Assembly: GCF_030010215.1 (NCBI RefSeq)
Contig: NZ_JASCRR010000015.1
Span: forward strand, 22,448-86,447
From: Tianweitania sp. UT-5YL-CI-8
GTDB taxonomy: Bacteria > Pseudomonadota > Alphaproteobacteria > Rhizobiales > Rhizobiaceae
Direction: 5' to 3'
DNA: 64,000 nucleotides
Shown here: piece by piece, positions 9,299-18,437 of the stretch
Layout: each line of letters opens with the position of its first letter
How positions within the stretch are numbered: position 1 is the stretch's first letter
Notes under the pieces: generated by a model
Seen by the model: only the letters and a program-made list of their open reading frames with translations
Database searches by the model: none
What the model was told of the DNA's origin: nothing
Made by a program: the position numbers and the translations under genes

Positions 9299-10084
9299 AT
9301 GGCGGACGCGGACAAGCACTTCCAGTTTCCACGACAAGACTGCGCCTTGGTCATAGGCGGCTCAGGCGGAGTGGGCTCGGAGATCTGCCGTGTCCTGGCG
9401 CGCGACGGCTGCGACGTTGCACTCACCTATTTCAGCAACGAAGCTAAGGCCTTAGCAGCTGCAGATGCAGTTCGTGGCGAAGGACGTAACGCCTCGACCC
9501 ACCAAATCAACATCGAAAATTCGGAGGCCGTGCTTCAGCTGATAGAGACTGTAGCCAAAACATATGGCGGCCTGCACACGTTGGTCTATGCCGCCGGCCC
9601 GCTTGTTCCTCTGATCCATTTGAGCAAGGTCGAACCGGCATTGATGAAGAAGCATTTGCTGCAGGATACGTTCGGTTTTTACAATGTTGTTCACTACGCT
9701 ATTCCGCATTTGCGCGCGAGCCGAGGCTCCATTGTCGCGGTGCAAAGTTCGGCACAGTTCCGATATGCTTCAGCTGACGGCTTGTCGGTCGTTCCGAAAT
9801 CCGGCGTTAACGGAATCATGAAGGCAATAGCCAAGGAAGAAGGACGCTACGGCATTCGAGCAAATGGTGTCGCACTCGGCATCATCGACGCTGGCTCGCA
9901 TCCAGAACTGATGAAGCAGGGTTTCATCGACGAAGCATACATCACCGCCGCCGCCAAGAATGTGCCACTCAAGGTGTGGGGCAAACCCATCGACGTCGCC
10001 GAAGCCGTCAGCTTTCTAGCATCCAGCCGCGCAGCTTTTGTTAGCGGGCAGGTGATCAATGTCGACGGAGGCTATCATCTGTAG
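9299..10084 (+). CDS. SDR family oxidoreductase with atypical active site
   Basis: A 261-residue short-chain dehydrogenase/reductase. The nucleotide-binding motif is GGSGGVGSE near residue 20, the NAG-type motif appears as YAAGP, and the C-terminus ends in the usual VSGQVINVDGGYHL. Where the catalytic YxxxK should stand I read S-V-V-P-K (in GLSVVPKSGVNG), so the tyrosine appears to be replaced by serine. A tyrosine eight residues earlier (FRYAS) is in the wrong place. The enzyme may use a different proton relay or act as an enoyl reductase. It follows the kinase gene by 13 bases, and its 3' end overlaps the GMC oxidoreductase start by 26 bases. Confidence 0.85.
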   Translation: MADADKHFQFPRQDCALVIGGSGGVGSEICRVLARDGCDVALTYFSNEAKALAAADAVRGEGRNASTHQINIENSEAVLQLIETVAKTYGGLHTLVYAAGPLVPLIHLSKVEPALMKKHLLQDTFGFYNVVHYAIPHLRASRGSIVAVQSSAQFRYASADGLSVVPKSGVNGIMKAIAKEEGRYGIRANGVALGIIDAGSHPELMKQGFIDEAYITAAAKNVPLKVWGKPIDVAEAVSFLASSRAAFVSGQVINVDGGYHL

Positions 10085-11690
10085 CGCCGCAGCGGCTGAT
10101 GAACAGACATTCGATTATATCATCGTCGGTGCTGGATCGGCCGGCTGCGTTCTTGCCAACCGTTTGACTGAAGATTCTTCGGTGTCTGTTTTGTTACTGG
10201 AAGCCGGACCAGGGTCCTTCCATCCTCTGGTCAACATGCCACGCGGCTGGGTCAAACTTACAGCACATCCAAACAGAGCCTGGAGCTTTCCTGTACAGCG
10301 AGAGAATGGGCGACCGAATGATGAGCGCTGGGTGCGCGGGCGGGGACTTGGCGGATCCAGTTCGATCAATGGCATGGTCTATTGCCACGGCGCGAGCCAG
10401 GACTACGACAGTTGGAAGAACTTCGGCATCGACGGCTGGACGTCCTCTGACTTTGCACAAGCTTTCGAGGAGATTGAACAGCGCTCGGATGGCGGCGGCC
10501 CTCTGCAGACCAGCATTAGGCCCCTCGTGGAGCCGTTGCGGACCGCAGTTCTGCAAGCCGGGTTGTCTCTTGGCCTACCGGTCAGCGACAGAATCTATGG
10601 CGCCGACAGGGAACAGGTTGGCACCTATTCCCATAGCGTCGGCACCAATGGTCGCAGGTCTAGCGCCGCACGAACATTTCTGCACCCCGTTCTCCGCCGC
10701 CCTAACCTGAAGGTCCAGGCAGATGCACGCGCATCGCGGATTTTGATTGACAGCGGGCGCGCCAAGGGGGTCGAATATCGGCACGGTGGGCGGGACTGTA
10801 TCGCCCGTTCCTCCCTGGAAGTCATCGTCAGTTGCGGTGCTATACAGTCTCCCCAACTTCTTCAGGTGTCGGGAATAGGCCCAGCGGACATGCTGTCCCG
10901 CGCAGGCATTCGTCCGATCATAAACCTTTCGGGGGTTGGCGAAAATCTGGCCGAACATCTCGTCATTGCGCTTCCGCACCGCTTGAAGGGTATCGGGGGC
11001 CACAACAGTCGGCTACGAGGCCTGCGGCTTGTGGCAGAAGTGGCCAGATACTACCTTACCGGGACGGGGCTTATGAGCTTTGGGGCATCCGAGATGGGCG
11101 CCTTTGTTCGCTCGAATCCTGATGTACCCTACCCCGACATCCAGCTCTCGCTCTCGCCATACACTTTCCAGCGAGGGTTACTGCAGGGCCGGCTTCAGCT
11201 TGAAAAGGAACCTGGCTTGTCAATCATTGGCTACGCGTTGCGACCTGAAAGCCGTGGAACGATCTCTGTGACGGGACCGGATATTAATCTGCCACCGCGC
11301 ATCGTACCACGCTGGCTGAGTACGGATGCTGACGAACGAACCGCAGTGTCCATGATCCTGGCAATGCGTAGCTTCGTGGCTCAGCCCTCATTAAGTCGCT
11401 ACATTGAAAGGGAGATTTGGCCTGGGCCCGATGTGAAAACCGACGAGGCAGTGCTGACGGCGTTCAGAGGCAGCTTTGTTTCGGGACTGCACGCGGTGGG
11501 CACCTGCAGGATGGGAAGCGACGCCGGCGCTGTCTTGGACGACCGTCTGCGAGTACGAGGTGTTGATGGGCTGCGAGTGGTGGACGCCTCTGCGATTCCT
11601 TCTCCGATTTCCAGCAACACGAATGGCCCGGTGATGGCGTTGGCTTGGCTGGCGGCGGAAAAAATCATGGCAGACCGCCTGGCTGCCTAA
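10059..11690 (+). CDS. GMC-family FAD-dependent oxidoreductase
   Basis: A 543-residue glucose-methanol-choline oxidoreductase, in the choline/alcohol dehydrogenase branch. It has the ADP-binding motif DYIIVGAGSAGCVLANRL (from about residue 19), the GMC signature GRGLGGSSSINGMVY, the second signature GAIQSPQLLQVSGIGP and the C-terminal catalytic region HAVGTCRMG and NTNGPVMA. It would oxidise a primary or secondary alcohol. The proposed start at 10059 lies inside the SDR gene and gives a 26-base overlap; a shorter N-terminus has no other ATG before the FAD motif. This is the last gene of the rightward operon; the convergent flavin reductase stop lies 13 bases away. Confidence 0.9.
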   Translation: MSTEAIICSAAAADEQTFDYIIVGAGSAGCVLANRLTEDSSVSVLLLEAGPGSFHPLVNMPRGWVKLTAHPNRAWSFPVQRENGRPNDERWVRGRGLGGSSSINGMVYCHGASQDYDSWKNFGIDGWTSSDFAQAFEEIEQRSDGGGPLQTSIRPLVEPLRTAVLQAGLSLGLPVSDRIYGADREQVGTYSHSVGTNGRRSSAARTFLHPVLRRPNLKVQADARASRILIDSGRAKGVEYRHGGRDCIARSSLEVIVSCGAIQSPQLLQVSGIGPADMLSRAGIRPIINLSGVGENLAEHLVIALPHRLKGIGGHNSRLRGLRLVAEVARYYLTGTGLMSFGASEMGAFVRSNPDVPYPDIQLSLSPYTFQRGLLQGRLQLEKEPGLSIIGYALRPESRGTISVTGPDINLPPRIVPRWLSTDADERTAVSMILAMRSFVAQPSLSRYIEREIWPGPDVKTDEAVLTAFRGSFVSGLHAVGTCRMGSDAGAVLDDRLRVRGVDGLRVVDASAIPSPISSNTNGPVMALAWLAAEKIMADRLAA

Positions 11691-11703
11691 GGCGCAGTTC
11701 TGA

Positions 11704-12264
11704 TTAGATGGCTTGATGCCTAAACGAGCGCATGAAGTGTACCATGGCACTGCCACTTTCCCGATAACACACGTGTTCGACAAGGCCGGTCAGGATGATG
11801 TGGTCACCCCCGGGAAAGCGTCCTGCCACGCTACATTCAAAATTCACCATCGCATCATCAAGTTGCGGCATGCCAAAGGGCCCAGACCGAAATCGTCCCA
11901 TTTCGAATTTGTCGCCACCGCGGGTAGCGAAACGCATGGCATGATCGCGATGTTCTGGTCGAAGTACACTTATTGCAAAACGCTTCGCTTCAGAAAATGC
12001 CGTAAAACACTGCGCTGACACGTTGAGGCACAGCAGGACCATTGGAGGATCGAGCGAAAGCGGAGTAAACGCACTGGCAGTGAAGCCATGGCGCGCCCCC
12101 GATGCATCGACTGTCGCCGCGATCACGACCCCGCTGGGAAACAGCGAAAATGCGCGTTTCATGGTGTCCGGTGTCGGAACACCCGAACGTACGTTCATTT
12201 CGTTGTCAACGGTTGCGTGGGATACTGGAGCGATCTCCATACCGGACCTCGGATGAGTATTCAT
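11704..12264 (-). CDS. Flavin reductase domain protein (partner of two-component monooxygenase)
   Basis: A 186-residue protein of the flavin reductase-like (FMN-binding split barrel) family: TMKRAFSLFPSGVVIAATVD, HGFTASAFTPLSLDPPMVLLCLN and FECSVAGRFPGGDHIILTG are the typical blocks. Such proteins reduce FMN or FAD with NAD(P)H and pass it to a separate oxygenase. It overlaps the end of the luciferase-type monooxygenase gene by 4 bases (ATGA), so the two are almost certainly partners. The first 34 residues precede the conserved domain; a start at an internal Met near residue 23 is possible. Confidence 0.88.
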   Translation of the reverse strand: MNTHPRSGMEIAPVSHATVDNEMNVRSGVPTPDTMKRAFSLFPSGVVIAATVDASGARHGFTASAFTPLSLDPPMVLLCLNVSAQCFTAFSEAKRFAISVLRPEHRDHAMRFATRGGDKFEMGRFRSGPFGMPQLDDAMVNFECSVAGRFPGGDHIILTGLVEHVCYRESGSAMVHFMRSFRHQAI

Positions 12265-13625
12265 GCGGACCTCCTAGCGCGGACGGCTGGGTGGGGCGCT
12301 TGTAATGTCGGCAGCGTACCTCCGAATAGCTTCTCGCGGAGTGTGCCAGCGCGATATTGCGTCTTGTAAAGTCCTCGCTCTTGCAGCGCAGGAACGACCA
12401 AATTGACGAAATCCTCAAGGGTATCGGGCATGATCAGACGAGCGATATTGAAGCCATCAATCCCGGTCATCGAAATCCATTCGGACAATTCGGCCACGAC
12501 CTGGTCCACACTGCCTGAAATCACCAGATTGCGCGCTGAAAGCGCCATTTCCTCTGCGATTTGACGCGGTGTGTATGTACGATCCTTGCTCCGGGTAAAC
12601 ATCTCCATGGAAGTGCGATTTGCATCGGTCTCCTCGTAGCGCAGCGGCTCATCAAGCGGATATTTGGAAAGGTCCACACCAAGACCACCCGAGGCGTGTG
12701 CAAGCACGGCTTCCGGATCGGCATAGCTGCGGTACTCCCGCATCTTTTCTCTGGCCTCGGCCTCGGTCCTGCCGACGATGACGGTCGCGCCTGCTAACAC
12801 CAGAATACTGTTGGGATCGCGACCTACTTCGACAGCCCTGCTCCGGATATCGGCAACGGTTGCGGCGATCTGAGTTTTCGAGACACCGTTGACGAATACG
12901 CATTCGGCATTTTCGGCGGCGAATTGCTTTCCTCTGCCCGATGCTCCCGCCTGCATCAGCAGCGGCGTGCGCTGCGGTGATGGTTGGCAAGGATGTACGG
13001 CCTCGAGCTTGAAATATTTGCCTTGGTGCTTGACGACATGCACCTTGGCGGGGTCTGCAAAAAGATGCGCCTTGCGGTCGGCGATCACTGCGCCATCGTC
13101 CCACGAACCCTCCCAAAGTTGATACATCAGAGATAGATATTCGTCCGCCATCTCATAGCGTTCGTCATGCGGAACTATAAAGTCCCTACCCATGGCCTTG
13201 GCGCCACTTGAAAGAATACCGGTGACGATGTTCCAGCCAATGCGCCCTCCGGTCAAATGATCAAGCGTCGACATTCGGCGCGCGAATAGATATGGCGGCT
13301 CGTACAAGAGGTTGCCAGTGATGCCAAAGCCAAGATTCTTGGTCACGGCCGCCATTCCAGAAATGACCGATGACGGATCGTTCATCGGAAGTTGTACGCC
13401 ATTGCGCACAGAGGCGTCCTTGGAGCCGCCATGGACATCGTAGATGCCGATCGCGTCTGCGATAAACAACATGTCGAAAAGACCACGTTCCAACAGGCGG
13501 GCATAGTCCAGCCAATAGTCGAGCTTGTTGAGGTTCGTGGAACGGTCACGCGGATGCGTCCACACGCCTTGCGCGAGGAATCCAACACAGGACATATCCA
13601 GCGCGCTCAAGATCATCTGCTTCAT
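12261..13625 (-). CDS. FMNH2-dependent monooxygenase, NtaA/SnaA/DszA (bacterial luciferase) family
   Basis: A 454-residue (beta/alpha)8 flavin-dependent monooxygenase. It matches the NtaA/SnaA/DszA subfamily in length and blocks: GVWTHPRDRSTNLNKLDYW, STLDHLTGGRIGWNIVTG and HPCQPSPQRTPLLMQAGASGRGKQFAA. Relatives oxidise nitrilotriacetate, EDTA, dibenzothiophene sulfone or ketones, using reduced FMN from a separate reductase, here the next gene. The substrate cannot be read from sequence. Given the alicyclic-acid context, a Baeyer-Villiger-type or heteroatom oxidation is conceivable. It lies in a three-gene leftward unit with the VOC protein, divergent from the LysR gene. Confidence 0.9.
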   Translation of the reverse strand: MKQMILSALDMSCVGFLAQGVWTHPRDRSTNLNKLDYWLDYARLLERGLFDMLFIADAIGIYDVHGGSKDASVRNGVQLPMNDPSSVISGMAAVTKNLGFGITGNLLYEPPYLFARRMSTLDHLTGGRIGWNIVTGILSSGAKAMGRDFIVPHDERYEMADEYLSLMYQLWEGSWDDGAVIADRKAHLFADPAKVHVVKHQGKYFKLEAVHPCQPSPQRTPLLMQAGASGRGKQFAAENAECVFVNGVSKTQIAATVADIRSRAVEVGRDPNSILVLAGATVIVGRTEAEAREKMREYRSYADPEAVLAHASGGLGVDLSKYPLDEPLRYEETDANRTSMEMFTRSKDRTYTPRQIAEEMALSARNLVISGSVDQVVAELSEWISMTGIDGFNIARLIMPDTLEDFVNLVVPALQERGLYKTQYRAGTLREKLFGGTLPTLQAPHPAVRARRSA

Positions 13626-13646
13626 ATATCAACCCTCCCTTACGGA

Positions 13647-14174
13647 TCAGTGCCAGTCGGTACGGATGGGGTCATTGCCGTCCCAATCGCGCCCCGCCTG
13701 GGAGACGAGCTGCTGAAATGCCCGTCGCGGCGGCGTTCGTTCTGTCAGCTCCAGAATGTCCGGTTCCTCTGGATGCTCGAGATAGACGAAACGTCCGCGC
13801 GCCGTGGCACCGTCTTGGTATACAGCGTAGCCGTCCAAGAGAGCGGCCGCTAAGGTCGCGTCATAGTCGTCCGGCCAGATACACCAGTGATGGAAGGTTT
13901 CGCGGCGAAAATCCTGCTCAAGGGCGTCGCGCCACATCGAAGGCACATCATTGTCGAGCTGCATTAATTCAAATTCCATGCCGTGCGCATTGGCGAACGC
14001 AGTCGTGAGGATCGCATTGGATGGTTGGCCGCGGTACCTGCATTCCGCGAAGCTGCCACCCTCGATCACGAACCAAGGACCTATTCCAAGGTGCCGCGTG
14101 AAGTGTTCGATGGATGCGCGAATATCTCGTGTCATGAATGCGACCTGAGTTATCTTCCCGAGCAATTCTGGCAT
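13647..14174 (-). CDS. VOC (glyoxalase/dioxygenase superfamily) protein
   Basis: A 175-residue vicinal-oxygen-chelate protein. ITQVAFMTRDIRASIEHF begins the first beta-alpha-beta-beta-beta module, and FHHWCIWPDDYDATLAAL begins the second, whose His could bind metal. The C-terminal FVYLEHPEEPDILELTE carries the usual Glu ligand. Members include lyases, epimerases and extradiol dioxygenases, so no reaction is assigned. The start at 14174 (MPELL) is preferred because the upstream in-frame extension has no family resemblance. It is the first gene of the leftward unit with the monooxygenase and flavin reductase, facing the LysR gene across a 110-bp intergenic region. Confidence 0.82.
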   Translation of the reverse strand: MPELLGKITQVAFMTRDIRASIEHFTRHLGIGPWFVIEGGSFAECRYRGQPSNAILTTAFANAHGMEFELMQLDNDVPSMWRDALEQDFRRETFHHWCIWPDDYDATLAAALLDGYAVYQDGATARGRFVYLEHPEEPDILELTERTPPRRAFQQLVSQAGRDWDGNDPIRTDWH

Positions 14175-14255
14175 CGATTTCTCCCCACTTCTTGCCTTGC
14201 CAACGTTCTTCCTGGAATTTCCCGTCCAATGCCAATAGAAAGAAGGCAACAATCG

Positions 14256-14270
14256 ATCTCGAAATCAGAT
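14256..14270. promoter_or_regulatory. Candidate LysR-type operator (ATC-N9-GAT)
   Basis: ATCTCGAAATCAGAT fits the T-N11-A LysR-box shape with inverted ATC/GAT flanks. It lies in the divergent intergenic region, 14 bases before the lysR-type start and about 80 bases before the VOC gene start. That would suit autorepression plus control of the neighbouring operon. It is a single short match found by eye. Confidence 0.35.
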
Positions 14271-14284
14271 CACAAGCCAAGTTC

Positions 14285-15181
14285 ATGGATTTTCGCCAAA
14301 TTCGCTACTTTCTTGCTGTAGCTGAGCATCAGAATTTCCGACGCGCGTCCGAGGCTCTTCACGTTGCGCAATCAGCGCTTTCTAAACACGTTCTCGAATT
14401 GGAAGCGCGTCTTGATGCCAAGCTTTTCGAGCGCTTGGCGAAAGGCGTACGCCTGACGCCAGCTGGACGTGTGTTCGTCGAAGAAGCACGGCGGGCGCTG
14501 GAAGCCGTGGAACGCGCCGAAAGTCGCGCCCGCAAAGCTGCACGCGGCGAAATCGACCGGCTAACCATCGCCATGAACGATATCGGCGCGCGCAACCGCA
14601 CCGTTGCCAACGCGATAAGGAGTTTCGTTGAAACCTACCCAGAGGTTCAACTCGATTTCATCTCCATGGTCTCGCAGGAGCAGATCACTGCCCTGCAACA
14701 TGGCAAAATTGATGCTGCCATTGTCATAGAACGTCCTGAAAATCCGAACTTCGGCTATGTTGAAATTGCCAACGATCCTTTCTGGTTAGCCATTCCCCGC
14801 TTCCACAGACTTGCGGCAAAACCAAACGCTTCGATCTCGGATCTCGTTGGCGAGCCTTTCGTTTCGGTGGCTCTGTCCACCTACTGGCTGCCTCAGACCC
14901 GTCTGCTTGCCCAGTGCCGAGGTCTTGGATTGATACCCCATGTCGTGCAGGAGGCCAGCAACGACCAGATGCAGATGAACTTCATTGCCGCGGGCATTGG
15001 CATCGGTTTCGTCAATGCTTCCATCGTTAATGTACTGGCAACAGATGTTGTCCTCAAACGAGTGGAAGGACTGACCGTATCGCTGCGCCTTGACCTCGTT
15101 TGGTCGGAGCAGTCTCGTTCGCCCTCGTTACCGAATTTTGTGAAGGCAATCCGTGTAGCGCTGCTGCCAGCAACCGATTAG
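14285..15181 (+). CDS. LysR-family transcriptional regulator
   Basis: A 298-residue regulator with the standard N-terminal winged helix (MDFRQIRYFLAVAEHQNFRRASEALHVAQSALSKHV, about residues 1-36) and a periplasmic-binding-like effector domain (from about residue 90). The start at 14285 is chosen because MDFRQIRYF is the canonical LysR beginning; an upstream frame from 14138 adds unrelated residues. It is transcribed away from the VOC/monooxygenase/flavin reductase unit, its most probable target. The inducer is unknown. Its 3' end converges with the SDR gene 103 bases downstream. Confidence 0.93.
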   Translation: MDFRQIRYFLAVAEHQNFRRASEALHVAQSALSKHVLELEARLDAKLFERLAKGVRLTPAGRVFVEEARRALEAVERAESRARKAARGEIDRLTIAMNDIGARNRTVANAIRSFVETYPEVQLDFISMVSQEQITALQHGKIDAAIVIERPENPNFGYVEIANDPFWLAIPRFHRLAAKPNASISDLVGEPFVSVALSTYWLPQTRLLAQCRGLGLIPHVVQEASNDQMQMNFIAAGIGIGFVNASIVNVLATDVVLKRVEGLTVSLRLDLVWSEQSRSPSLPNFVKAIRVALLPATD

Positions 15182-15284
15182 GGCATCGGCGTTGCCGTGA
15201 GCGGCAAATCGTTGGCGACCTAATTTCGGATGGGCAATGCCGCAAACGCACCGAATTGAACCCGCTGTGAGACCCGCCGCCGCG

Positions 15285-16052
15285 TTATCCTGCGGTTTGT
15301 GCTCCATCCACGACAAGGATCGTACCCGATGTGAAACAGGCATCGGCCGACGCCAAATAGGCAAACGCGCCAGCAATATCTTCAGGCTCCGCACCCGCTG
15401 TCTTCCCTAGCAGCTTGGATGGACGGACCACGATATCGGGGTTGGCGTCTCTCACAGGCGGCACCCCTGCGCCGAGATCCGTCCGCACCCGCCCGGGACA
15501 AATCGCATTGAACCGGACTCCTGCGGGAGCGTACTCCGCAGCCAACGATTTGGTCAACGCAATCACGCCCGCCTTGGAGGCAGCGTAGGCCGTGTAGTAC
15601 GAGATTCCCTCGATACCGGCGGTGGAAGCCGTGCTGACCACATTGCCTCGCGAAGAGATCAGGCTCGGCAACGCGCGCTGGATGATGTGAAACAGGCTCG
15701 TCAGATTGACGCTGACCACAAGGCTCCAGTCCGCGGCGGTCATTTCGAGGAAGTGGCCCCTTTTTAGCACGCCCGCATTGTTTATGAGACAGTCGAGCCG
15801 GCCATGAATTGACACAGCCTGGTCGACCATTTCAGCACAGCTTTGTGCATCCGCTGCGTCAAACGCAATCGTATTGGCGGCGGGAGCGCCTCTCTCCAAA
15901 GCTTCACGCGCAACCTCTCTTCCACTATCGATATTGCGGTCGGAAATGATGAGGGAGCCGCCTTCCGAAGCGATGCGCAAAGCGGCGGCCCGCCCAATTC
16001 CACTCGCCGCCCCGGTAATCAGGATTACTTTGTTGCTGAAGCGCTTGGCCAT
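15285..16052 (-). CDS. SDR family oxidoreductase
   Basis: A 255-residue classical short-chain dehydrogenase. It shows the cofactor motif ITGAASGIGRA (about 13-23), the NNAGV motif, catalytic Ser in STASTAG, the YAASK active-site pair (in AYAASKAGV) and the C-terminal VVDGAQ. It would interconvert a hydroxyl and a ketone using NAD(P). An aspartate at the end of beta-2 (SDRN) suggests a preference for NAD. It stands alone on the minus strand, divergent from the MFS transporter gene across a 270-bp region that I find otherwise featureless. Confidence 0.9.
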   Translation of the reverse strand: MAKRFSNKVILITGAASGIGRAAALRIASEGGSLIISDRNIDSGREVAREALERGAPAANTIAFDAADAQSCAEMVDQAVSIHGRLDCLINNAGVLKRGHFLEMTAADWSLVVSVNLTSLFHIIQRALPSLISSRGNVVSTASTAGIEGISYYTAYAASKAGVIALTKSLAAEYAPAGVRFNAICPGRVRTDLGAGVPPVRDANPDIVVRPSKLLGKTAGAEPEDIAGAFAYLASADACFTSGTILVVDGAQTAG

Positions 16053-16322
16053 CTTGTCTCCTCATAGCAGAATGCGTGCCAACGGTGCCCTTGGGCGAGC
16101 TGGCAACCATCCTCCGATTAGACTAGGATCGCGTTTGGCGAACAAGGCTTTGGAAGGTGGCGCGCCGCCGGAGCGACATTGCATCCGGTGATGGACCGAC
16201 ATCCATTATCCTCATCCCGCCCGGCGATTCCGCAAGTTTTGAATGTCATCTACTCCCAATTGACGATGCATGGGCCACGCGCACAACTGACAATGTCAAC
16301 AGTTGCAGCAGAAAGGTAGAGT

Positions 16323-17543
16323 ATGGCATTCAGCGCGCAGTCGGCGCGGATGAGCGAATCGCGTGCCGGTTGGCTGGGCGGCCTGTTGGCTGGGCTGGGC
16401 CCGATTTCACTCTCGCTATTCACGCCGGCAATGCCCGAACTCACTCAGAGCTTCGACGCTAGTGATACGGCTATAAGGATGACACTATCGGTATATTTCG
16501 TGGGTTTCGCGTTGGCTCAACTGCTCAGCGGCCCCCTTTCAGATGCATACGGTCGAAAGCCGATTTCGCTGATCTTTCTATCCATATACCTTCTCGGCTC
16601 GGTGTCTGCCCTGTTTTCTCCTAACGTCGAGCTTCTAATCGCCTCCCGTCTCATACAGGGTATCGGCGCAGCTGCCGGGGTTGTAATCGCAAGAGCAATT
16701 GTACGAGACCTCTTCACTGGCGATACGTCTGCGAGGGTGCTCAACCTGACGAGCCTCATTCTGGGAGCAGGGCCAGCTATCGCGCCCACGATAGGCGGAG
16801 TTGCCATGCTTGTTGCGGGATGGCAGGCAATCTTTGTTCTAATGGTGCTGATGGGGATATCGTCGGTTGTCGTGATCCATTATTGGCTGTTGGAGACTCG
16901 AGTGCACCGAGGTGAGGGTATCGACTTCACCAGCGTCGTCTTGGAATATCGCAAAATTCTGCGGACGCCGTTCTTTTTTTGGTCGAGCCTCACTATCGCT
17001 GGGGCAGTTGGCACCTTCTACACCCAGTCAACAGTTCTGTCCTTTATAGTGATGGGTCAGCTTGGCTTTACCGCAGGCCAGTTTGGTTTCCTCATGTTGA
17101 TCGTCTCGGGATCGTATTTTCTAGGTGCGATGGCTGTGCGCTTCTTGATTCCACGCACAGGTGCCTTCAGGCTCGTCCCGTATGGACTCAGCGTGCTCGT
17201 TCTAGCGAGCCTGGCAGCGGCTTTTCAATTGCTATCTCGTGAACCGCAACTACTCGCCGTGATGGTCCCAGTCGGTCTGATGATCCTCGCAGGCGCTTTC
17301 ATTCTCCCCGCAATGTATACGGCGAGCTTGGCGGCTTTTCCCGAAAACGCCGGAGCGGCTTCATCGATGAGCGGATTCATGGTGATGACCGTGGGGCTGA
17401 TCGGCTCTATCGCAGTCGGTTTGGTACCGAACCCGTCGCACGGACTAGGCCTGATCGAGCCTGTTATGGCTTTGATTTCTCTGGCTTCCTGGTTGATCTG
17501 GCGACAGTGCGCCCAGCCAACCTTTGACCACAAGCCAGATTGA
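16323..17543 (+). CDS. MFS transporter, Bcr/CflA drug-resistance type
   Basis: A 406-residue integral membrane protein with about twelve hydrophobic segments. The motif GPLSDAYGRKPISL after the second helix and the opening LAGLGPISLSLFTPAMPEL are typical of the Bcr/CflA branch of drug:proton antiporters. It may export a toxic substrate, an intermediate or an antibiotic; nothing in the sequence settles which. AAAGG lies about 10 bases before the ATG. The next gene starts 25 bases downstream on the same strand. Confidence 0.88.
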   Translation: MAFSAQSARMSESRAGWLGGLLAGLGPISLSLFTPAMPELTQSFDASDTAIRMTLSVYFVGFALAQLLSGPLSDAYGRKPISLIFLSIYLLGSVSALFSPNVELLIASRLIQGIGAAAGVVIARAIVRDLFTGDTSARVLNLTSLILGAGPAIAPTIGGVAMLVAGWQAIFVLMVLMGISSVVVIHYWLLETRVHRGEGIDFTSVVLEYRKILRTPFFFWSSLTIAGAVGTFYTQSTVLSFIVMGQLGFTAGQFGFLMLIVSGSYFLGAMAVRFLIPRTGAFRLVPYGLSVLVLASLAAAFQLLSREPQLLAVMVPVGLMILAGAFILPAMYTASLAAFPENAGAASSMSGFMVMTVGLIGSIAVGLVPNPSHGLGLIEPVMALISLASWLIWRQCAQPTFDHKPD

Positions 17544-17568
17544 TCCGACAGCAAAAGGAGTTCCGCAG

Positions 17569-18414
17569 ATGACAATACAGCGCAGACTGATTTGCAGTTC
17601 GCATACTATCAGCGGCGTCTTGCCCGGTGGGCTTGTTCCCGCTAGGCACAGCTTCGATTCAAGGGTGGAGGCCTGCGCCGCGGCCGGTTACACCGGAATG
17701 TGCCTGCATTTCCGCGACTACAGCTGGCAGCGGGAGGCCGGACTGTCGAACGCCGAGCTTCGCGCCACTTTGGAAAGCAACGGCATGCACGAGATATCGC
17801 TGGAGTTCCTCGTCGACTGGTTTCTCGACGGATCAGAAGGAGAGCAGGCGCGTGCCAACGAGCGCACCGCCTATGAGGCTGCGGACGCCTATAGAGCGCG
17901 CAGCCTCAATGTGGGATCCGATTTTCGCGGGTTGGGCATCCCCAGATCGATGCTTCGTGCAAAATTTCGGGAGCTCTGCGAGCGCGCGGGTGAACGGGAC
18001 TTGTCGATAGCGCTCGAAATCGTCGCGTGGAGTGACGTTCGGGATGTTGATACCGCACTTCAGCTTGTCGAAAATATACCCAACGCCGGGCTTGTCATAG
18101 ATTCCTGGCACGTCTTTCGCGGCCAAATTCCACTGAGTGACATCCGCAGGATTCCAGCTGAAAAAATCCTCTGTATCCAGCTCAACGACGCCGAAGCTGC
18201 TCCCCACGGCTCTCTTTCGACGGACACCCTTTTCCGAAAACTTTGTGGGGAGGGAACGTTCAACCTTAGAGGCTTTCTCGACGCCCTTGACAGCACCGGA
18301 TCGACCGTACCAATCAGCGTGGAGATTATTTCGCCGGATTTCGCCGCACTCGACCTCGAAACTGCGGCTCATCGCTCATACCAGACTGCCGTTGCCTTGC
18401 TGGGGCTGGCTTAG
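17569..18414 (+). CDS. Sugar-phosphate isomerase/epimerase-like TIM-barrel protein
   Basis: A 281-residue xylose-isomerase-like TIM barrel (AP endonuclease 2 family). Recognisable pieces are FDSRVEACAAAGYTGMCLHF, the strand with a likely metal-binding Glu (LSIALEIVAW), VIDSWHVFRG and the C-terminal ISVEIISPDF. Family members isomerise or epimerise sugars and inositols, or act as lyases and dehydratases in catabolic clusters, so no reaction is named. The start at 17569 follows AAAAGGAG by about 9 bases, which argues against the longer upstream frame. It converges with the LuxR-type regulator gene. Confidence 0.82.
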   Translation: MTIQRRLICSSHTISGVLPGGLVPARHSFDSRVEACAAAGYTGMCLHFRDYSWQREAGLSNAELRATLESNGMHEISLEFLVDWFLDGSEGEQARANERTAYEAADAYRARSLNVGSDFRGLGIPRSMLRAKFRELCERAGERDLSIALEIVAWSDVRDVDTALQLVENIPNAGLVIDSWHVFRGQIPLSDIRRIPAEKILCIQLNDAEAAPHGSLSTDTLFRKLCGEGTFNLRGFLDALDSTGSTVPISVEIISPDFAALDLETAAHRSYQTAVALLGLA

Positions 18415-18437
18415 GCAACAAAGGTCCTTCTACAACA

